DNA of 64,000 nucleotides from Cornus controversa (GCA_026545225.1 CM048845.1:88253033-88317032); one strand, 5' to 3'; positions 46,928-60,183 are shown, counted from the first letter of the stretch. Notes: a model not told the origin generated them from the letters alone. Program-made: numbers and translations.

Positions 46928-49127
46928 TCAGAGAGCATTGAGAATATCATCAGCACTGGAAACAGTGAACTCTCCACCTGATTCAACGTTTGCAACCTTC
47001 ACCTTCAAATCATCAACCAATAGAGCAAACCTGCGGGCACGAGTCCCAAGCCCTTTTTCTGAAAGGTCAAGCTCAAGGCCGAGAGCATGGGTATAGGTTG
47101 CTGAACCATCAGCAAGAAACTTAACATGCTTGTTTTCAGGGAATGACTTTGCCCATGCCTTCATCACAAATGGATCGTTAACTGCACAATACAGCAACAC
47201 GACCAAAATTAGTTGTAGAATTGACATGGAAGAAGTAAACTAAAAGTAGTATACTCCACCAGCAGATATCCTAAAAGGAAATCTCATATAACATCATTCA
47301 CTTGTTGGCCTAGTTTCAGTCTACAAATTTAGTTCCATAGTTTAATGGAATCATATTACACAGGAGCAGTATTTGCAATGGATCATTTCATTTTAATAAT
47401 CAAATTGATGCTTTGATATCTTGTACACGCAGCTGAGATTCTTTATTTGAAAAGATTTAAAGGAATACTATTCTGGACTCTTAAAATAGCAATGTTTTGT
47501 GATAGACTGTCAAAAAAAAAAAAAAAAAGGATTAAAAGTTCAGAAGTACCGCTAATCAACAAAATTTCATCGACACCCTTTGACTTCAGCTCCTCTGCTT
47601 TCTCAATGAAACCTGGTACATGCTTTAAGCTGGCATCCACAAAAATAAAATACCAGAATTACAGCCTAATATTAAGTAAATTCTAATGATAAAAAATCTA
47701 CCAAGTAGGATGAAAAAGGTATCAGCATAGAGAAGAAAGCCAAAATCTTTTACTGTTGAAGTCATCCTGTTGAGTTGATTTTTGCCTAACATTCTAACAA
47801 TGCACGATCTATCTGTATATATAAAGTAAATGGGGCTACTAGGAAAAAATTCACCTGAAGTAAGAGGTACAATGACACAGAAATTAGAAATACAAATAAG
47901 AGAATTTGGACAAGATGATGTAGCGTTAAGCACATCTGTTTGTTTATTTATCTATTACTTTTTAAATCATGCTCTTAAAATTTTCGCCAAGGGCAAGCCT
48001 TAACAATGACAATGCACTTTCAGAGTTCAGAGTTACTATGAAAAATATGAATCCATCCAAATCAAATTGGCTTCCTGAACCAACGCTGAATCCCTGATAT
48101 TTTGTTAACATTTTTCCAACTACTACGACAACGCAAGAAATTTTACTAACACTTCTCAAAACTTCAATCATTTGAGTCTCCTGGCTCTAAGAGAACACCA
48201 TCTTCTACCTCTTCTTTCTAAAAGTTATTCTCTTCAATCACTGAGCCAAGTCAATAACACCCCTAATTCTTTGTTTGGTAAGTAAAAACACATTGAATTC
48301 ACTTTTCAGAACTTCACTCTTCCAACCCACAATATTGATTTGTAAAGCCTTGCTTATTCCTCTTCTTTGATTTCTCATCTTATCTGAATAGTGAATATAG
48401 TGTGTGTGCGCGCGCGCGCATGTACCAATTTGACAAAAATGTTTATTCCAATCCCAACTAATAGTTATGGTTTAATATGAAGTTGTTCCATCAGTCTCAG
48501 CTTTCGATTCTATTAACTAGGTTTTGTTTTTTCAAATAGTTAAAAAAATTCACAATTTGCCCAATCGCTACACAGATCTACAGAAGCTCAAGATAACATA
48601 TATCACTTACATGGTTCCAAATTGCAATTGGCATATAAAGCATTGCAAACGATTAATCAGGTTAACATTACATTAAATAAAATAAAACTGTTTGGTTGCA
48701 GAGAAAATGAAGGAAGCATAAAAAAAACCTATAGAATATCACAAACACATCGTGAAATACCATTCCCACAAACAACCATCTCTTGATACATCACGCACAA
48801 GCGTAGTAACTGAATGAACATATTGGACTCCCAAGTAAAGCATTTCCACTTTTTAGTGTGAAATCAACGAAATTTCAATTATTTTCAACCGTTTTTCTCG
48901 GCAACCAAACAGGGGGAATGAGTAGATCTTAAACAAAGCATACGACGGTTAAGTTCGATGAGATAGATATACCTGCAAGTTGGCGTGAATGCACCGGGGA
49001 CTCCGAAGAGAATGACCTTTTTACCGGCGGCAAGGGAGTGAACGGAAGCACTTTGAAGCTTATCGTCCTCGTCGAAGTAGGCCAGAGTACCGTCGGGAAT
49101 CACATCGCCGGCTGCAATCGGAGCCAT
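46928..49127 (-). CDS. PRXII: Type II peroxiredoxin, cytosolic (PrxIIB/C/D type)
   Basis: Exons on the minus strand: 49127-48973, 47629-47550 and 47181-46928, giving 162 residues, the usual length of cytosolic plant PrxII. The protein starts [15 protein letters not shown], has the peroxidatic site GAFTPTC with Cys51, then [57 protein letters not shown] and ends DDILNAL. The family reduces H2O2 and alkyl hydroperoxides at Cys51 and is recycled by glutaredoxin or thioredoxin. There is no targeting peptide. The second conserved Cys (position 76, normally DEI(L/I)C(I/F)SVNDPF) is Leu here: the exon reads gat gaa att ttg ttg att agc. The Cys51 codon is the last complete codon before intron 1. Introns of 368 and 1343 bases are GT-AG and in frame. 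There is no sign of decay. Confidence 0.95.
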
Positions 49128-50070
49128 CTCTCTTTCTTATCCGATTATTCGATACACCAAATGCTAATGGTTTCACGACGAATCGAATACTCGATGGGTG
49201 TGTACTGGGTGAGTAGGTGTGTGTAGGTTATAGGTTATATAGACAGAGCGAGTGAAAGGGAGGACAGTCCTTTGCTAAATTGAATAATTCGTCTCGAGTC
49301 CGGTCCAATAATAAATTGGATCCTGGTGGGGCCCTTTCCTTTAGGCTTTTATGCTTTACACATGCGCAGCGGTGAATAAAAATGGTTAGAAATCAACAGG
49401 ACCAGATCGAGATCGAGTTCCATTTTGTATTTAAAAAATAAAGAACAGCTAATAATAATTCGATTCTAGTTTGATATAAAAAAAACTAAACTGAACTGTG
49501 AGTAATAATTTAATATATTTATAAATATAAAAAATTTATTTTTTATTGATATATGTTAGTGTACAATATTCACATAATAATTATTATGAACCAAGACACA
49601 TGCTATAATTAAATTCCTTTCAACACCTACTTTTCTTCTTTTCTTGTAGAGTAAATCTGTCATTTTCACTTTCACTTTCTTTGTATAACTTCACATTGCT
49701 CTTATCTGTCACTTTCACTTTGTTTGTATAACTTCACATTAATTTCATGTACGGTTCATATTCATTCAATTTAGATATTTAAATTTTTGTCACTCTCTTT
49801 CTGTTATCTCACTTTAACATGCTATTAGAGTTACCATTTTAAAATTTTCCTTCATTTTATTTTAGTTATGACAATCGATGTCGGTCAAATAAACAGATTT
49901 TTTGAGTGTGCTATCGAGTTTTAGGCCACGTCTATCAAAAGAATTCAAAAAAAATCGTTAAAAAGTCATCAGAACCATTCGGAATAATCTTACCATGAGT
50001 CATCCAAAGATTCTGGACGATTGCTTGTGTCATTAAGGGACACCACGCACTTGATACATTCCACAGCCGC
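49128..50070. other. Peroxiredoxin upstream region and AT-rich spacer
   Basis: It contains the peroxiredoxin 5' UTR and promoter (a TATA-like ttatatag on the minus-strand side could not be confirmed) and AT-rich spacer. At 49665-49740 a ~70-bp near-repeat occurs (ctgtcactttcacttt..ttgtataacttcacatt twice). No gene is seen. Confidence 0.45.
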
Positions 50071-50232
50071 CCCCAACAATAAATGTAATGGTGCACACGA
50101 TTCAATTTTGTTCAATTTTGAGATAAGCCAAAACCAAATTCGTTCGAACAGTTTGAGAAATATTAAACATGAACTAAACCAAATAGTAAATGACCAATTT
50201 GATTCCATTCAATTATACGGTTTTAGACTTTC

Positions 50233-50269
<37 letters not shown>

Positions 50270-51460
50270 AAAAATAATATATATAATACAATTAGTAGTG
50301 TTTAACCGTAAATGTAGTATTAGAATCTAATCCTACGACTAATTGGTTAAACTCACTATTTTAGGAAGTTACTAGTATTTCAATTATTATTAATTAGCTG
50401 TTAAGTGAAGTGACTATAATAGACATTTAAAAAAAAAAAAAAACTTTCTTTAATATTTTAAAATTAGATTTGGTATGTAAGTTATCTCTCTACAATTGTC
50501 TTGCAATACAATTGTCTTGCAAGTTTAATTTAAATATTTAATTCATCTCCATGGTTAAGAGTAATTTGAATATCATTGGCAAACCTTGACACGCATCTTT
50601 GAGAGCTTATTTAATCCCTCTTCATGTTGTTGATTAATTCCTCTTCATGTTTTTGATTAATATGAATGGTCACTAACTTCGAAAAAAGTGGTATGTTTGA
50701 TCTGATTAAAAAAAGTTCGATACTTTTTTTTTTTTTTTTTTTCATTGAAATCAAATTCAAGTTAATGTGCTCAAGAGAAGATTAGGTACTGTAGAAGAAG
50801 AGTAGATGGCCATATATTCATGATCAATTTTAGGTCTTCAACAAAAGGTGATCTGAAAAAATAAAAAATAAAAAAAAATAATCATAAAAAGGTGATATGA
50901 AAAAACACAAAAAAAAGCAAAAGGTGGTCGAAGGGTCCCTTTAGCTTCATAATGGGCATAGCACATGAGAAACATGATTCAATCCAAGCAACAAAGTATA
51001 TAAAAATAAAACAGATAAAAGGTGAAAATTAGCCGGCTGTGCTTTTTTCAATCATTAAAGCGGGGTCTCTCCAAAATGGGCAGTGAATTAAATCAATTCC
51101 GTAAAAATGTAATTAGTATAGGTTGTTTAATTAATTGAAGCATTATTATATACAAATTTATACTTCAACTAATTGTTCATTAAAGTCATTTCACCTCACA
51201 ATTAATTAATAATAATTGAAATACTAGTTATTTTTTAAAACATGGAGAATAACCAATTAGCGATATCATTAAATTTTAAGACTACACGTAAAAGTGTGTA
51301 GTATATATATTAAAGTCCAAAATTGTAGAATTGAACAGAATCAAATCAGTCATTTACAATTCGATTTAGTTGTTTTTAATATTTTGAATCAATTTGGTTT
51401 TGGCTTATCTTAAAATTGAACCAAATCGAATTGTATACACTTTTACATTTGTTGTTGGGG
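50071..51460. mobile_element. Non-autonomous DNA transposon with ~165-bp inverted ends
   Basis: Left end: ccccaacaataaatgtaatg, then gataagccaaaaccaaat. The reverse complement of the right end begins ccccaacaacaaatgtaaaa and contains gataagccaaaaccaaat. The arms pair from 50071 to about 50240 and from about 51310 to 51460. The interior is AT-rich without coding capacity (TA/CA microsatellite at 50229-50268). No target repeat was secured, so the superfamily is open; hAT-like is a guess. Confidence 0.7.
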
Positions 51461-51900
51461 TTACAAATGAATTGAGTCGACTTAAGTTTGAATCTGTTCA
51501 AGCTCAGATTCGTTTGTTTGTGAGCTCAAAGCAAGCTTGTAATGAGCTCAAATTGTTGAGCTTAGAATTGACTCGTCATTGTTTTGAGAAACTTGCTTGT
51601 TTAATAAAAAAAAAACTGTTCAGACTCGATTTGATATCGTGTTTAAGATTGTTTTAACTCGTTCATAAACGTATACGTGCTTTCTTCACAAATATAAATA
51701 AGTCTAAACAAGCTCATGTTCACAAGCCTATATAAGCTGAGTCCAACACTATTCAGGAATCAAGATTGGCTCGTTTATTAAGCGAGCCTAAAAATTGAAA
51801 TAGACCTTGACTCATTTGCTTAACTAACGAGTTCGAACTGAGCTCGCGAACAACTCAATTCATTTGTTGTCCTATGTTTGACTCTAACAAAATGTTTTCA
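51461..51900. mobile_element. Dispersed repeat with GAGCT-rich sequence, likely MITE
   Basis: Contains many gagctc, aagctc and gcgagc motifs (ttgagctcatt, gctcgtttattaagcgagcc). This is like a widespread plant MITE-type repeat in which the word 'gagctcgagctcg' recurs. Ends not defined. The open frame at 51394-51657 is accidental. Confidence 0.45.
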
Positions 51901-51999
51901 TCTTTATTATTATTGACATGTATGAAGTTTCATTTGCTTTTAATTGTGTGAGAATAAAAATTAAAATTGAATATTTATCCGACGACATTAGTTGATGAC

Positions 52000-52609
52000 T
52001 AGGAAGCATGGACACGAATAAGGGATACGAATAAGATACGATACAGACACGGCGATGCGAATCTCAAAAAAATTGAATATGGATACGACAAGGATACGTT
52101 AAAATAAATAAATAAATAAAATATAATATTATACATAAAAAATTAAATTTTATTCTTCAACAATACAATAAATGTATTTAAAATTTTTATGCAAAATATA
52201 AGTTCATTCATTCTATCATTTAGGCAATAAGTATTGCTATTTATTTTTTAATTTATAACGTAAACATCCATCCATTTACACTATTAATCTATTGTTTGAG
52301 ACTTTTAAAATATTTTTGTATTACAATCTCACCCTAATCTTTTAATATATAAACTTTTAAATATTACAATTTGACCCACCTTTTGAGACAAAAAAAATTA
52401 CAATCCTAAACGTATTCTGACCGTATCCTAACATATTTTCGCATATTCCAGTCATATCCCAGCTTTATTCAATATTAAAAAAATTAAATACTTCTCGGAA
52501 GCATCTCGAAAGTATCAGATACGTATTCGGCCGTATTCTAGATGTATTCATATCAAATATGTGTTCGATACGATCACGAGACCTTTTTTAAAGTATCCGT
52601 GCTTCGCAG
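52000..52609. mobile_element. MULE-type MITE, 610 bp, 9-bp target duplication
   Basis: Flanked by perfect gttgatgac (51991-51999, 52610-52618). Ends are inverted: taggaagcatggacacg, and the reverse complement of the right end reads ctgcgaagcacggatactt. Repeated ggatacga motifs are shared by both arms. No coding capacity. A 9-bp duplication fits Mutator-like mobilisation. Confidence 0.8.
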
Positions 52610-52618
52610 GTTGATGAC

Positions 52619-54354
52619 ATGACACAAATCATTTCATGAATGCTCTAATAATTCAACTTTTACAAAAAGAAAAAAGTTTAATTTTTTACCGAGTGGAACC
52701 AAACACGCGTAATGAACTTTTTGAAGATCTAAATGTTCAACCTCTCATGGCATGTCCCAATATATTTTTAAAAATTATATGAGACGTTCATTTCATTTCA
52801 GCATTTTTTTTCTCTCACTTTTTCCTCCAATATCTAAATTAAGAATTAAAAAGAGAGAGAGAGAGAGAGAGAGAAGACACGCAGGGAGAGAGAGAAGACA
52901 CGCACTGCACCAATTAATACAAAGCTTGCCATTTTTTTTACTCGGTTAAAAACAAAGCTTGACATTTTGCTAGAACCTAAGTGTGTAGGAACTAGGAAAA
53001 ACTCAAGCTTCTTAATATTAATGAATATGGCACCATTTAACTGTTATCTAGTTTACCACTCCTTGTCTTGGTTTTATTAAGTCTACATTTGATTAGCGTG
53101 TTACCAAAGCAACACATTTCCTTTCATCTAATTTAAACATCATTTGTAGAATGAAAACATTAATGAGCAGTCATGTATAATAAACTTGTGATTTTTTTTC
53201 CCCTATAAAACTTGTTATTAAATTTTAATAATATTCTATTTTAAGTAAAGTCATCCAAATGTAACGCTTAAGAACATGTATTTCAATTATAATAGATAGT
53301 TTTACTTGATTTTTGTTTCTAACTTCTTTTTTTCTTTTTCTTTTTCTTTTTTTTATAGATAACTTATCATTCCATCAATGTCTTTATTCCAATAAGCAAC
53401 TCTTCAACAATTTATTTATTTATTTATTTATCCTGATACACATTTGTAGCATATAATTCACCTCCAGTTCTTTCTATTTTCCCTTGTTGCATTATAGATA
53501 AATAGTCACTGAATTTTCAAAATTTTGTAATCATCAAAATTTTAATCACAATGCTTTGCTACTTTTTGGCACAACAATTTGTGATCCTCATGAAAATTTA
53601 TCAACCTCTTCATAAACATCAAACCTAACTCAACTCAAGCCATGAAAAGTATTTCTGGAGGTTGAATTGAACCCGACCTCGAGTTAGAGACCTAATTTGA
53701 GCTCAACCTTAATTAGGTTGGTTAGCTTGACTCTCTCTAAAAGAAAAAAGAAGAAAAATCAACTCAGGCTCTCAAAGGAGTGAAGGAAACAAATCGAGAA
53801 ACATATAAGAAGGAAAAATTAGAGAGATAGAACTTATCGAAAATAGGTAGAGTGATCATATAAAGAGCAAAAAGAGTGTTTTCAAGAGAAGCAAAATTTT
53901 AAATTGCAATCAAAGAAATAGAGAGAAATGGAGAGAAAAAGAAAATAAATTGATCTGTGATTTCTTCAACTTGACTGGCGGTGCAAATGAAAATGGAGAG
54001 TAAATTGATAAAGTCGACACATAGTACAGTGATAAATTAAATATTCAATTGTAGTCATTGGAGATTAGAGATGGTAGTCGTGGAGGACGGGACGCGGAAA
54101 GGGTTTCTCAAGGTGTTTAAACGTGACGTCTCACATCGTCTCGAATGATATGTTGCTGGCACTTATAAGAGATATGTCTCCTACTTGTGTGACATGTTCT
54201 AAAAAGGGTGCAAAACAGATAATATCTATATAATGTAAAGCGAGTCTTAACACTAAAAGAAATATAGATCGGCTTGAGTTCGGTTTACAAGCATCTCAGC
54301 CCTAGTCAGATTGAGAAATTTGAACCCAAAATGACCCTATAACTTAAAAAAAAA
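52619..54354. other. AT-rich intergenic spacer
   Basis: No gene. A (GA)n run lies at 52851-52874 and ttta repeats at 53413-53432. Nothing else was recognised. Confidence 0.45.
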
Positions 54355-54805
54355 AAGAACTAGTTCTAAGCCTCTGTAACTCGGGGTTGGTTCAAGTCAA
54401 ACCTAACCGACTTGGAATCCTACTACTTACCAGTCCTGTTTTCCTCACTAACCCGAAGGCTTAACCCACTGGCCAACAGAAACAAGACCTTCAGAAAAGA
54501 AAAAAGAAAAAAAAGACTAGTTCTAAGCCTCTCTAACCCGGGGTTGGTTCAAGTCAAACCCAACCAACTTGCAATCCTACTACTTACCAGTCCTGTTTTC
54601 CTCAATAGCAGAGGCTCAACCCACTGGCCAACAAAAACAAGACCATAAAAACAAAAAACTAGTTGTAAACCTCTCTAACCCGGGGTGGGTTCAAGTCAAA
54701 CCCAACCAACTTGCAATCCTACTCCTTACTACTTAGTACTTACCAGTCATCTTTTCCTCACTAGCCCAGAGGCTCAACCCACAGGCCAACAAAAACAAGG
54801 CCCAT
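54355..54805. repeat. Three-copy tandem repeat, unit ~140-158 bp
   Basis: Units start at about 54359, 54517 and 54658 with actagtt.taa.cctct.taac. Each contains ggttcaagtcaaac, caatcctactacttaccagt, and ggctcaacccac.ggccaacaaaaacaag. The third copy has a short internal duplication (ttactacttagtact). No clear coding capacity. Confidence 0.9.
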
Positions 54806-55746
54806 AGAGGGTAACTAGAGCCTGATAAAGAATCAGCTCATAAAAATCACAATCAAAATCACAAATTCTATATTTTGTAGGAGAATGGGGCACGGGAATA
54901 TTAGGTGGGTGGTTAACCTAACCAACCACCTTTCAAAAGTTATGGACCAAAAATAAAAATAAAAAAATGATGGGACATATCACAAATTATGGATAAAAGG
55001 AAAATATTGCTGTAAAATCAACAATTATTGCTGATTACTCAAATTATTTATGGACGAAAGCATTTTGGCCTTTAGTATTTGTCTACAACGTGTCAAAACA
55101 TTACAAACATGGCACATGTGACAACTGTACAAGTCATATAATTGGTCCAAGTCCGCTTTACTTTAGACAGAATTATTAAGTTTATGAAGTCACTTTTTTG
55201 AAGTGTTTTTGATATATATATATATATATCAAGATTCAAGTTGTGGACTTTCGCCAAAATGTAAAATTGCCCCCACGCATGTAGGTCCAAAACTATATGG
55301 ACAATGATCTCGCCAACGATCTTGACACGGACGCATCCAAATATAAATTTCTTTCTGTAATGCTAAATATGGTCCATTCGTGTAGGTCCAAAACCACATG
55401 GACGTGCACATTTGGGGTGTGGGTGATTATTTAATTTCTTGCCATAGAAGCATGGCAACTTTAATCCTATTGAGTAGTGACCACTTTGATCTTTTTCAAT
55501 CCCATGATCCTCACACACTCCAACTACCCTTTCATATTTCGGAAATGAAAATATATGACAGATGAATAGAGTGATTAGAAGACATTGAATTACCAATAAA
55601 AATGTAAAAGAAAAGTTATTTGTAGCATTTATTGGTGAGAAAATTAGAAAGAATATTTAGATAGTTTGAATACATACATCGGAGACCTAAAGACGTGTCT
55701 GTCAAACGAAGAAAACTAGTTATAATTAAAGGTAAGAAACGGAGAG
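54806..55746. other. Intergenic spacer
   Basis: AT-rich spacer with a TA microsatellite (55212-55228). The block gtaggtccaaaac.a.atggac occurs twice (55281 and 55383), suggesting a small ~100-bp duplication. No gene is seen. Confidence 0.4.
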
Positions 55747-56386
55747 TAGGGGTGCACAAAGAATTAATAGAACCGGAACCGAAATCATAAAAAATAGTAG
55801 CTGAGCTGAACCAAACCGTTCACTACGGTTTCGGTTCCGATTCTAAGTCAATGAACCAGAACCATTAGAAAATACATATCTATATTACATTTAAGCTTTG
55901 TCAAAATATCTTTCTCTATCTACGGTCCAAAATCAATCTATTTAACAATCGCGATTCCTTCTACATTTATAGTGGCGTAGGCACGGGCATAGACATACAC
56001 TAGTGTGTATATATATATACACACACACTAATACCTTTTAAATTCTAGTGTTCTATTTATATATAAAGTATAAAATATATAATATATTGATAAATACTAA
56101 TAGCTTATAAGTTTTAATGTTCTATATATTTATACAATATAAAAAATACTAATAGCTTCTAATATATTGTTATAACTGGGTGTGCACAAAATGAGTGTTT
56201 GTATCTTGTCAATTTTTTTTTTAAAAAAAATTGACAGAAAATCGTTGGAGAATCAGAACCGCAAAGAACCGAAACTGAACCGAATTCAACAATCCTGATT
56301 CCGTTCTAAAATTAAGGAACCATTGGAAACGGTTTTGGTTCTGGCTCTACCAAAAACGGTAAAGAACCGAACTGTGTGCACCCCTA
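55747..56386. mobile_element. hAT-type MITE, 640 bp, 8-bp target duplication
   Basis: Inverted ends TAGGGGTGCACA...TGTGCACCCCTA. The flanks acggagag (55739-55746) and acggagaa (56387-56394) form an 8-bp duplication with one change, as hAT elements make. The arms share aaccg-rich sequence (aaccggaaccgaa, gaaccgaaactgaaccgaa). No coding capacity. Confidence 0.85.
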
Positions 56387-56529
56387 ACGGAGAAGACGAC
56401 CAAAAATAACATGTGATAAAGTTATTAAAAATGACTTTAAAAAGTTAAGTATAGTAGGTGGAATGACATATAATAAAAAAGATTGGGGAGAGAGAATTTG
56501 TGTGAGTGACCCAATTCATGTGAGACTAA

Positions 56530-56970
56530 GATAAGGATTAGGGCCAGCCTTGAGATTTTCAAAATTTTGAGAGGTTCTAATTGAACTTTTAAATATGAGA
56601 CCCTTTATACATAAGATTTCACACGTGCATAAATTTTATAAGAGCGCATAATTTTCATTAAAATGAGACGATAAGCATATAAAATACATTAATGTTGAAA
56701 ATACAAAAAAAAAGAAGAAAATTTTTGGTGCTTTATAAATAGCACGATTTAGTTAACATCAAAAAATTAAAAGGTTAGGCAGCCGCAGCAGCAAGAGAGA
56801 CAAGTTGAGAGGTAGAGAGTGTAATGTTAAGTCATGTCATGTTTTAAGAAATAATGAGGATGCTTTAGTTTAAAATTTAAAATAAAATGAGTAATGGACT
56901 AATGTAGTGTGAGCTTCTTAACTGATAAGTTAGAAGTTAGGCTAGAGTAATAATATGAGACTTTAACAGT
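56530..56970. repeat. Dispersed repeat shared (inverted) with 43925-44085
   Basis: The segment from agggccagcc to about 56960 includes the block that is found in reverse complement at about 43925-44085 (attttcattaaaatgagacg, ttataagagcgcataatttt-like, ctttataaatagcac). Family not recognised. Confidence 0.55.
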
Positions 56971-57483
56971 TGGATTATAAATAAAAGAAATTGAGCCTAT
57001 AATTAAAACACATGGGTATAAATATGAGGCATTCCAAATTTAGAGGTCTTGATGTGAAAATCGTCTACAATGTACTTAGTGTAAATACATCGAGTGAATC
57101 TCATTCGTATATGTTCAATACGCACGGTAAGATTCACTACGTGTGTATAACACATAAGATCCAAATTTATCTGGTGTATTTACACCCGGCATAACGTAAA
57201 TCTTTTCCTTGACGTGGGCCGAGGACCGGGCCCCGACAAGGATGATGATGCATCATCACACACTCAAATAAATCTCATGAAAAATTGAAAACAAAAGCAA
57301 CATACATATTGAAATTAGGAAAACATGTGAATTGTAAATAGAATTTAACATAAACAAAAATTAAAAAAATTAAAAACTAGATTTCAAGAGACACATTATA
57401 GAGAAAATTTAGATTTATAATTTTGTATTATCAAGCATGTGATTATACATTTAATACAAAAGTAGAACAAGCTTTAACATAAA

Positions 57484-60097
57484 TCAAGCTGGCAATGCTT
57501 TAATTTTAGACAACTCCACCTTAAAGCTCTCTCCTTCATCCTTGACTACATTTTCTTCTTTAGATATTTCTTCCTCCTCCAAATGTTTCCCCTCATCCCT
57601 AACTTTAATCCCTTTGTCAACACAAGGTCCATAAGCCCAACTACAAACAAGAAAATAAAGCAAATTAATGAAACTCATTACAGCAAGAAGCCCATAATAG
57701 TTCTCATAGTGACCCTTGTTAATATTACTGGAAACCCAGCTCTCTTTCCCTCCTCTTTTAGTAAGATCATCCACAGTACTCAGTATAGCACTGGCTAACA
57801 AGTTTGCCACTGCCATCCCCAGTAAGACTAGAGCTGATGCAATGCTTGACATGCTTTTTGGGAATTCAGAGTAATAGAACTCTGTTTGGCCAATGGCGTT
57901 AAAAGCTTCGGCTAAGCCATTCAAGCAATGCTGCGGCACAAGCCACATAGCTGACATATCCACCACTGCAGCAGCATTGTTCAAAAACCCTTGTTTGATT
58001 GCTTTTCTCCTTCTAACATGCTCCACAACTGCCGAAACTACCATGCCCAGGCAAGAGAGAAACAGTCCGATGCCCATTCTTTGTTTTACACCGAGGTACA
58101 CTGGTTTTCCTTTGAGCTTTGATGCCACGGGAAGGATTGCACGGTCATAGAGAATAATCCAAATTGTTAGAGCAATGATTGTAAACATTCCGAAGGATCC
58201 TGCAGGAATTTGGAAGCTTGAAGTTACATGTCTGTCCATGGATTTAGCTTGGAGTAATGGGAATGAGCTTTGACTTATGTTTATGGCTATCATGATCCCT
58301 GTCGACCATATTGGGATCACTTTAAGCAATGCTTTTAACTCCTCCACTTGTTCTACCGTGCAAATACTCCACGGGTTTAAAGCTACTCCGTCTGGGGTTA
58401 TATCTTCAGGATTCCGAATGATGCAAGCTTTATTTAGAAACCTGATTGCATAAAATAATTGAAATGTGTCATAAAACATTCATGCACCAAGCTTTAAATG
58501 ATGTTGATGTGACAATGATTATATACCTAAGTTTGTTGGTTGGCACTTTGAGCTCTGACTCCTTTCTATAATGGTACCAGCCATTTGAAGTCTGAGGTGG
58601 GAAAGCAAGCTTTCTGTTCTTATAAGCGACCACAGCCACTTGCACAAATCCAATGAACAAGCTCTTGCTAGCTTTCAGTTTGACATAGAAGGGAGAAGCA
58701 AGGAGGAACAATAAAGCAGAGAAAAACATGAGAATTGCAGGAACTCCAAAACCCACTTTCCATCCCTTGTGATCTTGAATGTATACAATACCAGTCAAAG
58801 CAACCAAAACCGAAGAAGTTGCTGAAGCGTAGTACCAATTGAAGTAGCTCTCCAAGACCCTCTCATTTTTCGGATTATCCCTTTTGTCCAACTGATCTGC
58901 TCCAAATGCTAAGGAGCATGGTCTAATACCACCAGCTCCAATGGACATGAGGGCAAATGAGGAAAACAGGACTGTATTTTGCACTGTTGTAGGGGATTTG
59001 CAGCTCAGACTTGAAAATATATCGCAAGGGGGAGGCTTTGCTTGTGGAATCATAGCCGTTAACCATAGGACGACCATTCCCTGTTTTTATGGGAACAAGG
59101 AAAGGATGATGATGATGACTCTAAGTCGTTACATATTTCAACTATTTGAAGGATTTTATTTATTTTATTTTTTATTTTTGTTTGGTATCATTTGAAGGAA
59201 TGTTACTAAGTGGTAGTTCAGAAATTCTGCAACATACTCATCACTCCATACTCCTAGGATAGCACAAGTTTACGTATTTTCTGCTCTTTTTGGAGCTGGG
59301 ATGAATGTTATGTGTATGTTACAGTGTGAATATACAAGTGAACTCCTCAGTTTGCTATGTTTTTGGTATAAAGACATCCAGGACCAGCTTGATATAGACA
59401 AGCTACCTATATATACACCATAACTCCTAGTACTAACATGACTCATTTTTCATTACATATAACTTCTGACAGCTGACACTTTAAGATTTCATTTGGTTCA
59501 CAAATTTAGTGAGGAAAGGAAAATATAATTAAATTATCATTTTTTGTTGTTTGGTTATCATGAAAAAACAGAAGGGAAAAGAATTTGAGTTAAAGGTCTG
59601 TCAGGGAAAAAGTTTCAAACTTTTATATGTCATTTCCTTTTCGTTTCCTGATCCCCTTTCTGAAAAAATCTTTAATTTCTAATTCTTTTGAGAAAGCATG
59701 AGACATGGGGGGAAACTACTTTCCTTTACTTATCATCTTTTCTTTTCTTTTTCGTCATTAAATCCGAGAACCGAACTCGCCTATAATTATTTCAATTTAT
59801 TATCATCCCACCTATGTATAATCCTTCTCCAAAACCAACAAATCAAAAATGAACTTAACATGACTGATGTAACATAATTGAATTTGAGCCCACCTTTTGA
59901 CATCGGAATTTACAAACGAAAGTCAATTAGTTTTAACTGTTACAGATAGAGCGGCCTAGAGGCTCGTTCTGCATCTGGGATTCTTAATCAGTCTAATGGA
60001 CTAGTACTATTACATGATTTTGAAAAAACTGCCAAACTAATTCATCTGAATTAGGGATCTACATATATTTAGCCAGGTGAGTCCCATCCTCTTCAGT

Positions 60098-60183
<86 letters not shown>

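Noticed and set aside
51394-51657. 87-residue frame as a possible gene
   Set aside because: Overlaps the end of an inverted-repeat element and a GAGCT-rich dispersed repeat; no domain or splice context.
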